Counted from the stretch's first letter, positions 6,615 to 14,349 are shown. The stretch is DNA of 16,742 nucleotides from UBA9732 sp003456855 (GCA_946626785.1 CAMOUY010000046.1:1-16742); one strand, 5' to 3'. The notes: generated by a model not told the origin, from the letters alone. Made by a program: numbers and translations.

Positions 6615-7328
6615 ATGCATTTTGACATAGCTCCAATGATCAAGCTGTTCTCTCTGACTGACTGCATCGACCTTGGCATGAGAGTCGTTCTCTCTGCTAT
6701 ATGCGGTGCAATAATCGGTCTTGAAAGAGAACGACGATATAAGAACGCTGGTCTCAGAACCCACATCATCGTTGCCATCGCCGGAGCGATCCTGATGATC
6801 GTCTCGAAGTATGGCTTCATCGACATCGCCAGCATCCCGGACATCAGACTGACATCCGATTCGGGAAGAATCGCAGCCGGTGTCATCCAGTCCATAGGTT
6901 TCCTTGGTGCAGGTGTCATCTACATCCGCAAGGAAAGTGTAATGGGACTGACCACTGCGGCAGGTCTCTGGGCAACGGTCGGTATCGGCCTTGCATTCGG
7001 AGCAGGCATGTACGTGCTGGGAATCTCCACAACGGCAATCATCATGCTTGTCCACCTTCTGCTGAGAATCCATCACCAGAAGATGCCTACACAGACTGTT
7101 GGAGTCATAACCTGCAACCTTTCAGAACATGGTATGACGGTCGACAACCTTGTCTACCACTTCAAGGAGGTCGGGGCAACACTTAGAGACTTCTCCTATA
7201 CACGCAATCCTGACGTTGGAGTGATCATCAAAGCCAACGTCGTGTTCAGCGACAAGAGATCCATAATCGAGCATGTAGAGATAATGAAGAACTTTGAATT
7301 CATTGATTCCTTTGAGGTCTATCCATAA
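6615..7328 (+). CDS. MgtC/SapB family inner-membrane protein
   Basis: The 237-aa product has the MgtC N-terminal membrane domain of about four to five helices with its signatures: AIIGLERERRYKNAGLRTHIIVAIAGA (32-58), RIAAGVIQSIGFLGAGVI (85-102) and GLTTAAGLWATVGIGLAFGAGMY (111-133). A soluble C-terminal domain follows (about 160-237), predicted ACT-like in MgtC relatives. In pathogens MgtC supports survival at low magnesium and inhibits the F-type ATP synthase; in other bacteria the role is unclear. The gene is monocistronic, with its own promoter, AGGAG ribosome binding site and an upstream palindrome. No hairpin terminator is visible between its stop and tRNA-His; the short leader leaves no room for an Mg-sensing riboswitch. 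Confidence 0.92.
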   Translation: MHFDIAPMIKLFSLTDCIDLGMRVVLSAICGAIIGLERERRYKNAGLRTHIIVAIAGAILMIVSKYGFIDIASIPDIRLTSDSGRIAAGVIQSIGFLGAGVIYIRKESVMGLTTAAGLWATVGIGLAFGAGMYVLGISTTAIIMLVHLLLRIHHQKMPTQTVGVITCNLSEHGMTVDNLVYHFKEVGATLRDFSYTRNPDVGVIIKANVVFSDKRSIIEHVEIMKNFEFIDSFEVYP

Positions 7329-7334
7329 CCATAG

Positions 7335-7363
7335 TTGACTTTTTTTAAGCCATAGGGCATATT
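7335..7363 (+). promoter_or_regulatory. Promoter of tRNA-His
   Basis: TTGACT (7335-7340), a 17-nt spacer and CATATT (7358-7363) lie 21 nt upstream of the tRNA. The -35 is good (5/6), the -10 moderate (4/6). Expected start is near 7370. Confidence 0.6.
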
Positions 7364-7384
7364 TAAGCGGTCAATTGACTTCAT

Positions 7385-7457
7385 GGTGGAAGTAGTTCAA
7401 TGGTAGAGCGCCAGATTGTGGATCTGGTTGTTGAGGGTTCGAGCCCCTTCTTCCACC
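7385..7457 (+). tRNA. tRNA-His (GTG)
   Basis: The sequence folds as a complete cloverleaf. The acceptor is GTGGAAG (7386-7392) with CTTCCAC (7450-7456). The anticodon stem CCAGA/TCTGG encloses the loop TTGTGGA, with anticodon GTG at 7418-7420. The T loop is TTCGAGC. G at 7385 can be the extra G-1 of histidine tRNAs, opposite C73 at 7457. CCA is not encoded. A promoter and a terminator flank it. Confidence 0.97.
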
Positions 7458-7461
7458 CTAG

Positions 7462-7488
7462 GGACCATCTGAATGATGGTCCTTTTTT
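7462..7488 (+). terminator. Rho-independent terminator after tRNA-His
   Basis: A perfect 8-bp stem GGACCATC / GATGGTCC with a TGAAT loop is followed by six T. It lies 5 nt after the tRNA. Confidence 0.93.
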
Positions 7489-7493
7489 ATTTG

Positions 7494-7522
7494 TTGACCC
7501 AAAAACAAAGAACCATTACTAT
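7494..7522 (+). promoter_or_regulatory. Promoter of tRNA-Arg
   Basis: TTGACC (7494-7499), a 17-nt spacer and TACTAT (7517-7522) precede the tRNA by 10 nt. The predicted start near 7529 leaves a very short 5' leader. Confidence 0.65.
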
Positions 7523-7532
7523 TACATTCGTT

Positions 7533-7606
7533 GCGCTTGTAGCTCAATTGGATAGAGCGTCGGACTTCGAATCCGCAGGTTACAGGTTCGAGCCCTGCCA
7601 GGCGCA
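7533..7606 (+). tRNA. tRNA-Arg (TCG)
   Basis: This is a 74-nt cloverleaf. The acceptor is GCGCTTG (7533-7539) with CAGGCGC (7599-7605), including one G-T wobble, and the discriminator A is at 7606. The anticodon loop CTTCGAA has anticodon TCG at 7567-7569, decoding CGA as arginine. The T loop is TTCGAGC. The outermost anticodon-stem pair (T27, C43) is mismatched. CCA is not encoded. Confidence 0.96.
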
Positions 7607-7615
7607 AAACAAGAA

Positions 7616-7639
7616 AGCGGCCATGAGGTCGCTTTTTTT
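7616..7639 (+). terminator. Rho-independent terminator after tRNA-Arg
   Basis: A 7-bp stem AGCGGCC / GGTCGCT (one G-T wobble), loop ATGA, runs into seven T. It separates the tRNA from the downstream nucleotidyltransferase gene; no separate promoter for that gene is evident, so read-through may supply it. Confidence 0.85.
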
Positions 7640-7654
7640 AAAAAGGGGAATACC

Positions 7655-8441
7655 ATGCTATTGTCTGATGTTGAGAAGAGGATAATCAAGTCCTATGCAG
7701 GACTTCAAGAAGTTAAGGCTGTAGCAATAGGAGGCTCCAGCGCAACAGGCAGCGGTGATGCGACCTCTGACATCGACCTCTACAACTTCGTCGATTCCGA
7801 ACCCTCCATTGAGCAGAGAGAGAAGATCGCACTGCCCTACTCCTCAAAATATGAGATAGGAGGGGACTACTTTGGCCCAGGGGACGAATTCAAGGTGGAT
7901 CAGACAGGACGCGAGCTGGACGTGATGTTCTTCGACAGGGATTGGTTTGAAGGTCTTGTCCTCTCTGTATGGCTGGACTGCAGGCCCTCCAACAGCTATA
8001 CAACGGCCTTCCTCTACACCCTTTCGAATCTGGTTGTGGTATATGACCCTGAGAACTGGTTGTCAAAGCTGAAAAAGCTGATAAGCACACCATATCCCGA
8101 AAAACTAAGAGATAACATCATAAATAGAAGCCTTATGCTAATGAAGGACAAACCCTTCTCTTCATATAGAGCAGATTGACAAGGCCATCAGAAGGAAGGA
8201 CATGAACAGTGTGAATCACAGGACAGCGGCATTCATGGAAAGCTACTTCGACGCCCTGTTTGCAATCAACAGGCTTTTGCATCCAGGAGAGAAGCGCCTT
8301 GTTGCCTTCGCCCTTTCCAACTGTTCAAAGCTTCCTGAGGATTTCGAGAAAGACATGGATGCTGCGCTTACATGCAAGGGACCGAATCTGCCAAAGGTTC
8401 TTTCCACAATGGTGGAGAAACTCAGGGCTATCGTCCTGTAG
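7655..8441 (+). pseudogene. Nucleotidyltransferase-domain protein, frameshifted
   Basis: Two frames together encode one protein of about 262 aa. The first (7655-8179) starts after AAGGGG and carries a minimal nucleotidyltransferase fold: GGSSATGSGDATSDIDLY (26-43) with metal-binding Asp39 and Asp41, and a third aspartate in ELDVMFFD (Asp89). It stops early at 8177-8179. The second frame reads IEQIDKAIRRKDMNSVNHR from 8166 and continues to 8441 through YFDALFAINRLLHPGEKR, a helical C-terminal domain that fits as the continuation. Adding AT within CATATAG (8163-8169) would join SSY to IEQ in frame, so a 2-bp loss in a short AT repeat is the simplest cause. The architecture resembles DUF4037-like nucleotidyltransferases, possibly of the aminoglycoside-modifying or HEPN-linked type; the substrate is unknown. 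It may be a pseudogene, a slippage-controlled gene or a sequencing error. The 3' end overlaps malQ by 14 nt, convergently. Confidence 0.82.
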
Positions 8442-9942
8442 ATCTGACAAGGGAAGACAGCTTCTCAATGGCAGCTGTGGAGAAATCCCCATCCTTCATT
8501 CGCCAGGACCAGTTGCGGTCATTGCACGTGGACGGGTAGTTCATCCTGGCACTGCCATCCAGACCAAGCAGATCCTGCATCTGGATCACGGCCAAGGCGG
8601 CATCGCTGTTCATCACAGCACTGACAAGAGACTCGACTATACCCTTCTCGTCCGTTTTCAGATAAGACAGGACACTTGCCCTCTCCTTCTCCTTGAGGGA
8701 TCTGAACCATCCAAGGGTGGTGTCATTGTCATGGGTACCCGTGTATGCCACATAGTCCTTGCCGTAGTTGGCAGGAAGGAAAGAATGGGAACGGTCAAAG
8801 TCCCCCTCTTCGTCAAAGACAAATCCGAATTGGGCTATCTTCATACCCGGGAAGCCGTTTGAGGTGCGAAGACGAATTACCGACTCCGTTATGTTTCCAA
8901 GATCCTCGGCTATTATAGGAAGTCTACCCAACTGCTCTTCCAGCGTCTTGAAGAACCTGACTCCGGGAGCTGGTGTCCAAATCCCATGTTCTGCAGTCTT
9001 GGATCCTGCTGGTATCTCATAGCAGGCATCAAAGCCTCTGAAATGGTCTATTCGCAGAACATCGTTCAACTCAAGACTTCTTCTGACCCTGGAGACCCAC
9101 CACTCAAAGCCCGTGCGCTCGTGGAAGCCCCAGTCATAGACAGGGGTGCCCCAAAGCTGGCCTGTGGCGGAGAAGTTATCAGGCGGAACACCGGAGACAT
9201 CGGAGAAGGAGCCTGCCTCATCCCGTTTGAATAGTTCGGGATGTGACCACACATCGGCGCTGTCCTCCCCCACGAAGATCGGTATGTCGCCAATCGTCCA
9301 GACATCCTTTGACCTGGCATAGGCTCCGAGTTCCTTGCACTGGACATCAAAGATGTACTGCAAGGCCTCCCACTCCTCAATCTCAGAGCGTTTCTCATCC
9401 ATGAGCCTGGATATAGTGGCATTGTCTCTAAGCCCCTCCCGTCTGTTCCACACTGTATGCCAACGTGCATCGTTGTATTTGGAATACAGGACCATGAACA
9501 GGGCATAGTCAGGCAACCATAGGGAATTGGCCTCCCTGAATCCATCGAGAGCTTGAAGAAACACCTTATCACTGAGTGCACGCCTTGCAGCCTTCTTCAG
9601 AAGTGGAATCTTCCACTTCGTCACTTCAGAGAAGTCTACCTTGGTCGCGGGGAAGTGTGGATGGTCTGAGATTTCGGATTCCGTGAGCAATCCGCCTTTT
9701 GCAAGAAGCTCCGGAGAGATGATAAGCTCATTACCCGCAAATGTAGACCTTGGAGAATATGGGCTGTTGCCGTAGCCGGTAGGTCCAAGCGGGAGCATCT
9801 GCCAGTAGCGAACAGAGCAGCTTGCCAAGTTGTCGACGAAATCATAAGCACTGGGTCCGAAATCCCCAATCCCATATTCACAGGGAAGGCACGTGACATG
9901 GAGGAGTATCCCGGAAGATCTTGAAGCACAGAGGTCTAGCAC
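8428..9942 (-). CDS. malQ: 4-alpha-glucanotransferase (amylomaltase, GH77)
   Basis: The 504-aa protein begins with the GH77 start (RSSGILLHVTCLPCEYGIGDFGPSAYDF) and has the conserved QMLPLGPTGYGNSPYSP (48-64). The catalytic residues are present: nucleophile Asp299 in LRIDHFRGF, acid/base Glu346 in PIIAEDLG, and Asp405 in GTHDNDTT. It transfers alpha-1,4-glucan segments between maltodextrins and releases glucose in the cytoplasm. The start is GTG (9942-9940), overlapping the LacI stop; an in-frame TGA lies just upstream, so no earlier start exists, and there is no clear Shine-Dalgarno. It is the last gene of the sugar operon and implies that the transporter imports maltose or maltodextrins. 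The stop lies inside the convergent nucleotidyltransferase gene, with no visible terminator between. Confidence 0.96.
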   Translation of the reverse strand: MLDLCASRSSGILLHVTCLPCEYGIGDFGPSAYDFVDNLASCSVRYWQMLPLGPTGYGNSPYSPRSTFAGNELIISPELLAKGGLLTESEISDHPHFPATKVDFSEVTKWKIPLLKKAARRALSDKVFLQALDGFREANSLWLPDYALFMVLYSKYNDARWHTVWNRREGLRDNATISRLMDEKRSEIEEWEALQYIFDVQCKELGAYARSKDVWTIGDIPIFVGEDSADVWSHPELFKRDEAGSFSDVSGVPPDNFSATGQLWGTPVYDWGFHERTGFEWWVSRVRRSLELNDVLRIDHFRGFDACYEIPAGSKTAEHGIWTPAPGVRFFKTLEEQLGRLPIIAEDLGNITESVIRLRTSNGFPGMKIAQFGFVFDEEGDFDRSHSFLPANYGKDYVAYTGTHDNDTTLGWFRSLKEKERASVLSYLKTDEKGIVESLVSAVMNSDAALAVIQMQDLLGLDGSARMNYPSTCNDRNWSWRMKDGDFSTAAIEKLSSLVRSTGR

Positions 9943-10997
9943 TTTGCATCACCAAGGGTCTCACCCTCCAGGAGCTCGAACGGGACTCTTACAATCCTCT
10001 CATTCAGTTTGGATCCCCCAATGAGGGAAAACAGAATCTCTGCGCTCTTAAGGCCTTTCTCGTATGCACTCTGTCTGATTGTCGTCAGACGTCTGCCGTA
10101 TATTCTCAGATCCTCCAAGCCATCGAAGCCGATTACGGAGATGTCTTCCGGGGAACTGAGGCCAGCTTCTCGAATCGCAGCCAGGGCACCTAGGGCAGAT
10201 ATGTCAGACATGCAGACTATGCATGTGGGTCTTTCAGCCATATCCTTCTCCAGCAGCTTCGCCATGTTGCTTTGTCCTGATTCGAAGGTGGTCTCCAAGT
10301 TTATGCATTGGACATCGGAGAATGACATCCCTACGGATTGGAGAGCCTCTGAATAGCCCAGCTTTCTCTTCTTGACGATGGATCTTGCCTCAGCAGGAGT
10401 GTTTGAGGCATAGGCGTCATCCTGAAGTGAGAACACTGCTATTCTTCTGTGACCTCTATCAAGGACGGCCATCATCTGGATTCTTGCAGCTTCAACCTCG
10501 TCAATGCAGACGGAGATCGTCTCGGAGCTGTCAGCGCCGTCGATTGCGACCACAGGTATCTGCCTCTGCTCGAGAATCTCGTCAATATCATCGCTCACAT
10601 AAAGGCCCATGGTTATGATGCCGTCAACGGTGGCGTTTCTGACGGATTCGTTTATGGAGGACCTTATCGGGGGTATGACGGTGAACATGTAGTCATGGGT
10701 CTGGCAAACCTCCGCTATCCCCTTGATTATGCCATGCGTATATGGGTTTGAAAGACTGGACTGGACCTTCTGGGGGAGAAGAAGGCCTACATTCATATAC
10801 CTTCCCGTCGAGAAGTTTCTTGCCATAGGGTCAGGTATGTATCCATTCTCCTTTGCAACAGCAAGGATTCTCTCCCTTGACTCAGGGGAGATCCTATCCG
10901 GCTTGTTGAACGCAAAGGATACCGCGGTCTTAGAGAATCCTGTCTTGGCCGCTATATCTGACATTGTAACCCTTTTAGCTGACATAGATGACTTCAT
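9936..10997 (-). CDS. LacI-family transcriptional regulator of the sugar operon
   Basis: The protein has an N-terminal LacI helix-turn-helix (residues 10-31: VTMSDIAAKTGFSKTAVSFAFN), a hinge region to about residue 66 (MARNFSTGRYMNVGLLLP), and a periplasmic-binding-protein-like ligand domain (about 70-350) with CMSDISALGALAAIREAG and ISVIGFDGLEDLR. It should bind a sugar or sugar phosphate and release DNA. It sits between malG and malQ and is 3 nt downstream of malG, so it is cotranscribed and probably autoregulated. The likely operator is the tandem ACCGGT repeat at 14254-14275. The first ATG (10997) has an AAGGA that is too close; Met5 (ATG at 10985) may be the real start. Confidence 0.93.
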   Translation of the reverse strand: MKSSMSAKRVTMSDIAAKTGFSKTAVSFAFNKPDRISPESRERILAVAKENGYIPDPMARNFSTGRYMNVGLLLPQKVQSSLSNPYTHGIIKGIAEVCQTHDYMFTVIPPIRSSINESVRNATVDGIITMGLYVSDDIDEILEQRQIPVVAIDGADSSETISVCIDEVEAARIQMMAVLDRGHRRIAVFSLQDDAYASNTPAEARSIVKKRKLGYSEALQSVGMSFSDVQCINLETTFESGQSNMAKLLEKDMAERPTCIVCMSDISALGALAAIREAGLSSPEDISVIGFDGLEDLRIYGRRLTTIRQSAYEKGLKSAEILFSLIGGSKLNERIVRVPFELLEGETLGDAKC

Positions 10998-11000
10998 TCC

Positions 11001-11855
11001 TTAACCCTTGATAGCTCCGGCGGCAACACCCTTGATGATATGCTTCTGACAAGCGAGATAGAAAACTATCACAGGTATGATGCTCATAAGAATCAAAGCC
11101 ATGGTCGCTCCAAGATCCACAGTTCCATAACTTCCCTTCAGATACTGTATATGAATAGGTATCGTCATATACTTCGTCCTGTCAAGTACCAGATACGGCA
11201 GGAGGTAGTCGTTCCAGACCCACATTATCTCAAGGATTCCAACTGAGATCAGGGTGGGTTTGAGGACAGGGAGGACGATTCTGAAGAATGTTCTCACAGG
11301 ACCGCATCCGTCAATCGCCGCAGCCTCCTCCATTCCGAGCGGAACACTCTTCACGAAGCCGACGAACATGAATATTGCAAGACCTGCACCGAATCCAAGA
11401 TAGATGACAGGGATCGTGAATGGAGTGTTGAGATGCAGTGTGTCCGCCGTCTTTGCCAATGTGAACATGACCATCTGGAAAGGGACGACCATGGAGAACA
11501 CGCAGATGAAATAGATGAGTCTGCAGAACAGGCTATCCACACGTGCTATATACCAGGCGCTCATGGATGTGCAGAGGAGTATCAGAATGGTCGAGCTCAA
11601 TGTGATCACAAGCGAATACAGGGCGGACTTGATGAATGGATAGTTGCCGAAGGTCATGCCTTTCACAAAGTTGCTCCAGCCTGCTCCCATCTCTCCGAAA
11701 GGAAGGGCGAAGGTGTTGGTCTTCACATAGGTGTTCAACTTGAATGAGTTGACCAGAACAAGGAAGACTGGAGCTACCCATATTATGCTTATGAGGGTGA
11801 ACAATATAGTGAGAAACAGTTTGCCGGTTCTTTGCGCTTTCAATGTCTTTGCCAT
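11001..11855 (-). CDS. CUT1 sugar ABC transporter permease, MalG-like
   Basis: The 284-aa inner-membrane protein has about six transmembrane helices. The cytoplasmic EAA loop is MEEAAAIDGCGPVRTFFRIVLP (175-196), which docks to the ATPase. The C-terminus KHIIKGVAAGAIKG is typical of MalG-type permeases. With the MalF-like protein it forms the heterodimeric channel for a sugar bound by the periplasmic protein. The start ATG shares one base with the upstream permease stop (TAATG), so translation is coupled, with GGAGG inside the upstream gene. No ATPase gene lies in this operon; a shared MsmX or MalK-type ATPase encoded elsewhere is needed. Substrate by context: maltodextrin. Confidence 0.95.
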   Translation of the reverse strand: MAKTLKAQRTGKLFLTILFTLISIIWVAPVFLVLVNSFKLNTYVKTNTFALPFGEMGAGWSNFVKGMTFGNYPFIKSALYSLVITLSSTILILLCTSMSAWYIARVDSLFCRLIYFICVFSMVVPFQMVMFTLAKTADTLHLNTPFTIPVIYLGFGAGLAIFMFVGFVKSVPLGMEEAAAIDGCGPVRTFFRIVLPVLKPTLISVGILEIMWVWNDYLLPYLVLDRTKYMTIPIHIQYLKGSYGTVDLGATMALILMSIIPVIVFYLACQKHIIKGVAAGAIKG

Positions 11856-12796
11856 TACTGCTGAACCTCCCTCTTCCTTGTGACCTTCAGCTGGATGAGT
11901 CCAAGAGCAGCAACCAGGATGAAGAACAGCACTGCCTTGGCCTGGGCGGTCCCTCTTGCACTGGTGTTCTGTCCGTAGAAGGTGTTGTAGATGTTAAGTG
12001 CAAGCATCTCAGTGGTCTTCACGGTCGATCCGTCAGCCTTGAATCTGAATGGCTGGCCTGCAGTGAGGGCAAGGTTCTGGTCGAACAGCTTGAAACCATT
12101 CGAGAGAGTCAGGAATACGCAGATCGTTATGGATGACATCACGTTCGGTATGGTCACCCTCCAAAGTGTCTGCCAGCCACCTGCGCCATCTATCTTTGCA
12201 GCCTCGAGCATATCCTCTGGAATAGCCTGCAGGCCTGCTATGTAGATTATCATCATATAGCCCACCTGCTGCCAGCACATCAGAATTATCAAGCCCCAGA
12301 ACCCATACTTCGTCTCAAGCATGATAGAGGTGTTGAGATGGGTGAGAATACCGTCGAAGATCATCGACCAGATATATCCGAGGACTATACCTCCTATCAG
12401 GTTAGGCATGAAGAAAACGGTCCTGAACAGGTTGTTGCCGTGGATGCCCCTTGTGAGGGCATAGGCCACAGCGAATGCCAGCACGTTAATGAGCACGACA
12501 GAGACCACAGTGAACAGAGCTGTATACCAGAAGGCATGGACGAAACTCGGGTCTTTGAAGGCTCTGATGTAGTTGTCAAAGAGATGTCCAAATCCGAGGA
12601 ACTTGGCGTCCGAGGTTGTCCTGAATTTAGTGAAGGACAGGCCGAATCCCCTTATGAACGGCCAAATGAAACCGATGAAGAACGCCAGTACGGTCGGGCC
12701 CATGAAAAGCCATGACCACTTGCGCATCGGTGAGCGGAGCAATCTTCCGTTGACGGAGGCCGCTCCAGTGCTTTTTTTCTTTAAGGTCTTTCCCAT
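11855..12796 (-). CDS. CUT1 sugar ABC transporter permease, MalF-like
   Basis: The chosen start is ATG at 12796 (MGKTLKKKSTG), which has GGAG 9 nt upstream and gives 313 aa. A 10-residue longer version would need TTG at 12826 and has no better signal. There are six transmembrane helices. The EAA loop is DMLEAAKIDGAGGWQTLWRVTIP (195-217), and FFMPNLIGGIVLGYIW (about 128-143) is typical of the family. It pairs with the downstream MalG-like protein. The N-terminal tail is lysine-rich and cytoplasmic, without the large periplasmic loop of enterobacterial MalF. It is separated from the binding-protein gene by 86 nt containing a hairpin that probably reduces expression of the downstream genes. Confidence 0.94.
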   Translation of the reverse strand: MGKTLKKKSTGAASVNGRLLRSPMRKWSWLFMGPTVLAFFIGFIWPFIRGFGLSFTKFRTTSDAKFLGFGHLFDNYIRAFKDPSFVHAFWYTALFTVVSVVLINVLAFAVAYALTRGIHGNNLFRTVFFMPNLIGGIVLGYIWSMIFDGILTHLNTSIMLETKYGFWGLIILMCWQQVGYMMIIYIAGLQAIPEDMLEAAKIDGAGGWQTLWRVTIPNVMSSITICVFLTLSNGFKLFDQNLALTAGQPFRFKADGSTVKTTEMLALNIYNTFYGQNTSARGTAQAKAVLFFILVAALGLIQLKVTRKREVQQ

Positions 12797-12847
12797 ATCT
12801 ACGATCTCCGCATGCTCAAAGTGCAATTTCTTTGCGCATCTGAAAAT

Positions 12848-12867
12848 CGGGCAGGTAACCCTGCCCG
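12848..12867 (-). promoter_or_regulatory. Intergenic hairpin between binding-protein and permease genes
   Basis: A perfect 8-bp GC-rich stem CGGGCAGG / CCTGCCCG closes a 4-nt loop 16 nt after the binding-protein stop. Only ATTTTC follows on the transcribed strand, so it is at best a leaky terminator. It more likely protects the 3' end of the abundant binding-protein mRNA, as the malE-malF intergenic stem-loops do in other bacteria. Confidence 0.7.
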
Positions 12868-12882
12868 AAAATGGTCAAACAA

Positions 12883-14175
12883 TCAGTTGTTTGCGTTCTT
12901 GTACTGTGTTGCCCAACCCTGCACGAATGCAGTCTCGACAAGCTTCCAGTTCTCTGCTGTCTGGTTTGCATCGTACTGGTTCATTGCTGAGACGACTCCA
13001 GCTCTCCACTCATCAACGTTTGGTGTGTAGTTGAAAGCCCAAGTCATTGTGTACTTGCCTTCGTTTGCATACTGGTTTGCCTGTGCAAGGAAGACATTCT
13101 CAGGTGTTGCTGCCTGCTTGTATGGGATTGAACCGAATGTTGTGGCGAGCATTGCTGTTGCCTCTGCGTCGGTGACCATCCAATACATGAAGTCAAGTGT
13201 TGCCTGGATGTCTGCATCAGAAGCCTTGCCGTTGACTGCCCAGCAATTCTCTGTTCCGCTGTTGAGACCGGCCATCTCCTCTCCGGAGACTCCGCAGTAG
13301 AACGGGATCATGACAAGCTTTGTTGAATCAAGGCCATACTTGTTGACCAGTGCATCATACTCCCAGTTTCCATTCTGGTAGAAGGCAGCTTCCTTCTTTC
13401 CGAACTCTGCCTCTGCATCGTATCCGCCAGTTGCCAGTGTTGCCGGGTCATAGGCTGAATTGTTGATGTACAGATCCCAGATGTTCTTGAAGTTGTCAAG
13501 ATAGGTTCCCTTGATCGTTGCAGGAGCCTCTGTCCATTTGTCATCTCTGCACTCATAGTAGAGAGCTGCGTTTGCGAGGTGACCAGAGAATCTCCATGAT
13601 GAGCTTCCGTCCATTCCACTTGAGGTGAAAGCATCGAATCCGAGCTCATTGGCTCTTGCGTGGATGTCCTCAGCGACAGCCTTCAGAGAAGCGAAATCCT
13701 TGATCTCTGATACGCTGTGGCCTGCCTTCTGGAGAAGCTCCTCGTTTGCGATGATTCCGAATGTCTCATAGCAGTAGCCGATGGAAGCGAGCTTGCCGTC
13801 TGCGGCATAGAGGTTGTAGGCATCAGTGTTCAACTCACCTGCGATCTTTGTTCCTGTGAGATCATAGCAGTAGTCTCCCCAGGTATCGACAGCAGCCTGG
13901 TTTCCGACGACAAACAATGTAGGTGCAGAAGCCTTGTCCATCTCTGCTGTCAGTGTCTCATTATACGTTCCTGAAGCAGCGGTGACGACCTTTACTGAAA
14001 CGCCGGTCTTCTCTGTATAGAGTTTAGCAAGCTCCTGAAGTGTTGCGTCAGACTCAGGCTTGAAGTTAAGCCAGTAGACTGATCCATTTGCACTGCTTTC
14101 CTCTGAGGCAGACTGTGCGAACAATCCTGTGAGTGCCACAGTTGCGACCAAAAGAACGATAAAAAGTTTCTTCAT
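12883..14175 (-). CDS. ABC transporter sugar-binding protein (family 1)
   Basis: The 430-aa protein starts MKKLFIVLLVATVALTGLFA, a type I signal peptide with likely cleavage after Ala20. There is no lipobox, so it should be free in the periplasm. The mature part resembles extracellular solute-binding proteins of the CUT1 type: YWLNFKPESDATLQELAKLYTEKTGVSVKVV at the N-terminus, EFGKKEAAFYQNGNWEYDAL (about 280-299) and MYWMVTDAEATAMLATTFGSIPYK (about 352-375). Many Trp and Tyr residues suit carbohydrate stacking. The ATG at 14175 has a strong GGAGG (5-nt spacer to the start). It is the first gene of the operon, with a promoter at 14250-14278. Maltose or maltodextrin is inferred from the linked malQ. 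Confidence 0.94.
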   Translation of the reverse strand: MKKLFIVLLVATVALTGLFAQSASEESSANGSVYWLNFKPESDATLQELAKLYTEKTGVSVKVVTAASGTYNETLTAEMDKASAPTLFVVGNQAAVDTWGDYCYDLTGTKIAGELNTDAYNLYAADGKLASIGYCYETFGIIANEELLQKAGHSVSEIKDFASLKAVAEDIHARANELGFDAFTSSGMDGSSSWRFSGHLANAALYYECRDDKWTEAPATIKGTYLDNFKNIWDLYINNSAYDPATLATGGYDAEAEFGKKEAAFYQNGNWEYDALVNKYGLDSTKLVMIPFYCGVSGEEMAGLNSGTENCWAVNGKASDADIQATLDFMYWMVTDAEATAMLATTFGSIPYKQAATPENVFLAQANQYANEGKYTMTWAFNYTPNVDEWRAGVVSAMNQYDANQTAENWKLVETAFVQGWATQYKNANN

Positions 14176-14226
14176 ATTATCCTCCTAATTTTATCTACCC
14201 AATAATCCAGGGTAACGAACTAATTC

Positions 14227-14239
14227 GGGCATCATGCCC
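14227..14239. repeat. 13-bp inverted repeat GGGCATCATGCCC in the mal leader
   Basis: Perfect 6-bp arms flank one central base. It lies at about +5 to +17 of the predicted mal transcript, so it could be a downstream operator or a stem at the mRNA 5' end. It is unlike the ACCGGT repeats, so a second regulator is possible. Confidence 0.5.
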
Positions 14240-14249
14240 TATGTTCAAC

Positions 14250-14278
14250 ATTGTAAACCGGTAAACTAAACCGGTCAA
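14250..14278 (-). promoter_or_regulatory. Promoter of the sugar ABC-lacI-malQ operon
   Basis: On the minus strand TTGACC (14278-14273), a 17-nt spacer and TACAAT (14255-14250) form a 5/6 plus 5/6 promoter. An AT-rich tract (14281-14300) directly upstream could act as an UP element. Predicted start near 14243 gives a leader of about 68 nt with GGAGG. Confidence 0.8.
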
Positions 14279-14279
14279 C
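14254..14279. promoter_or_regulatory. Tandem 13-bp repeat with ACCGGT cores, likely LacI operators
   Basis: TAAACCGGTAAAC (14254-14266) is followed directly by TAAACCGGTCAAC (14267-14279), 12 of 13 bases identical, each with a palindromic ACCGGT core. They cover the -35, the spacer and the edge of the -10 of the operon promoter, an ideal place for repression. A CG-centred core is usual for LacI-family sites, and a LacI gene lies in the operon. Confidence 0.65.
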
Positions 14280-14343
14280 CCCTAATTTTTTTATTTTTCT
14301 CACTCGTTTTTCGTTGATTTATGCAATTCTCCTCCCCATGGTG

Positions 14344-14349
14344 TATAAT
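14344..14349 (+). promoter_or_regulatory. -10 element of the DUF5058 gene set
   Basis: A perfect TATAAT lies 26 nt upstream of the ATG at 14375, giving a predicted start near 14356. No convincing -35 is at 16-18 nt, so an activator may be needed. The promoter diverges from the mal promoter. Confidence 0.55.

Noticed and set aside
7473..7685. 70-codon frame containing VAQLDRASDFESAGYRFEPC
   Set aside because: This is the familiar mistranslation of a tRNA gene; the region encodes tRNA-Arg and its terminator.
12797..12826. N-terminal extension of the MalF-like protein from TTG at 12826
   Set aside because: The ATG at 12796 has its own GGAG at suitable distance and gives the usual lysine-rich start; the extension MHFEHAEIVD looks non-coding.
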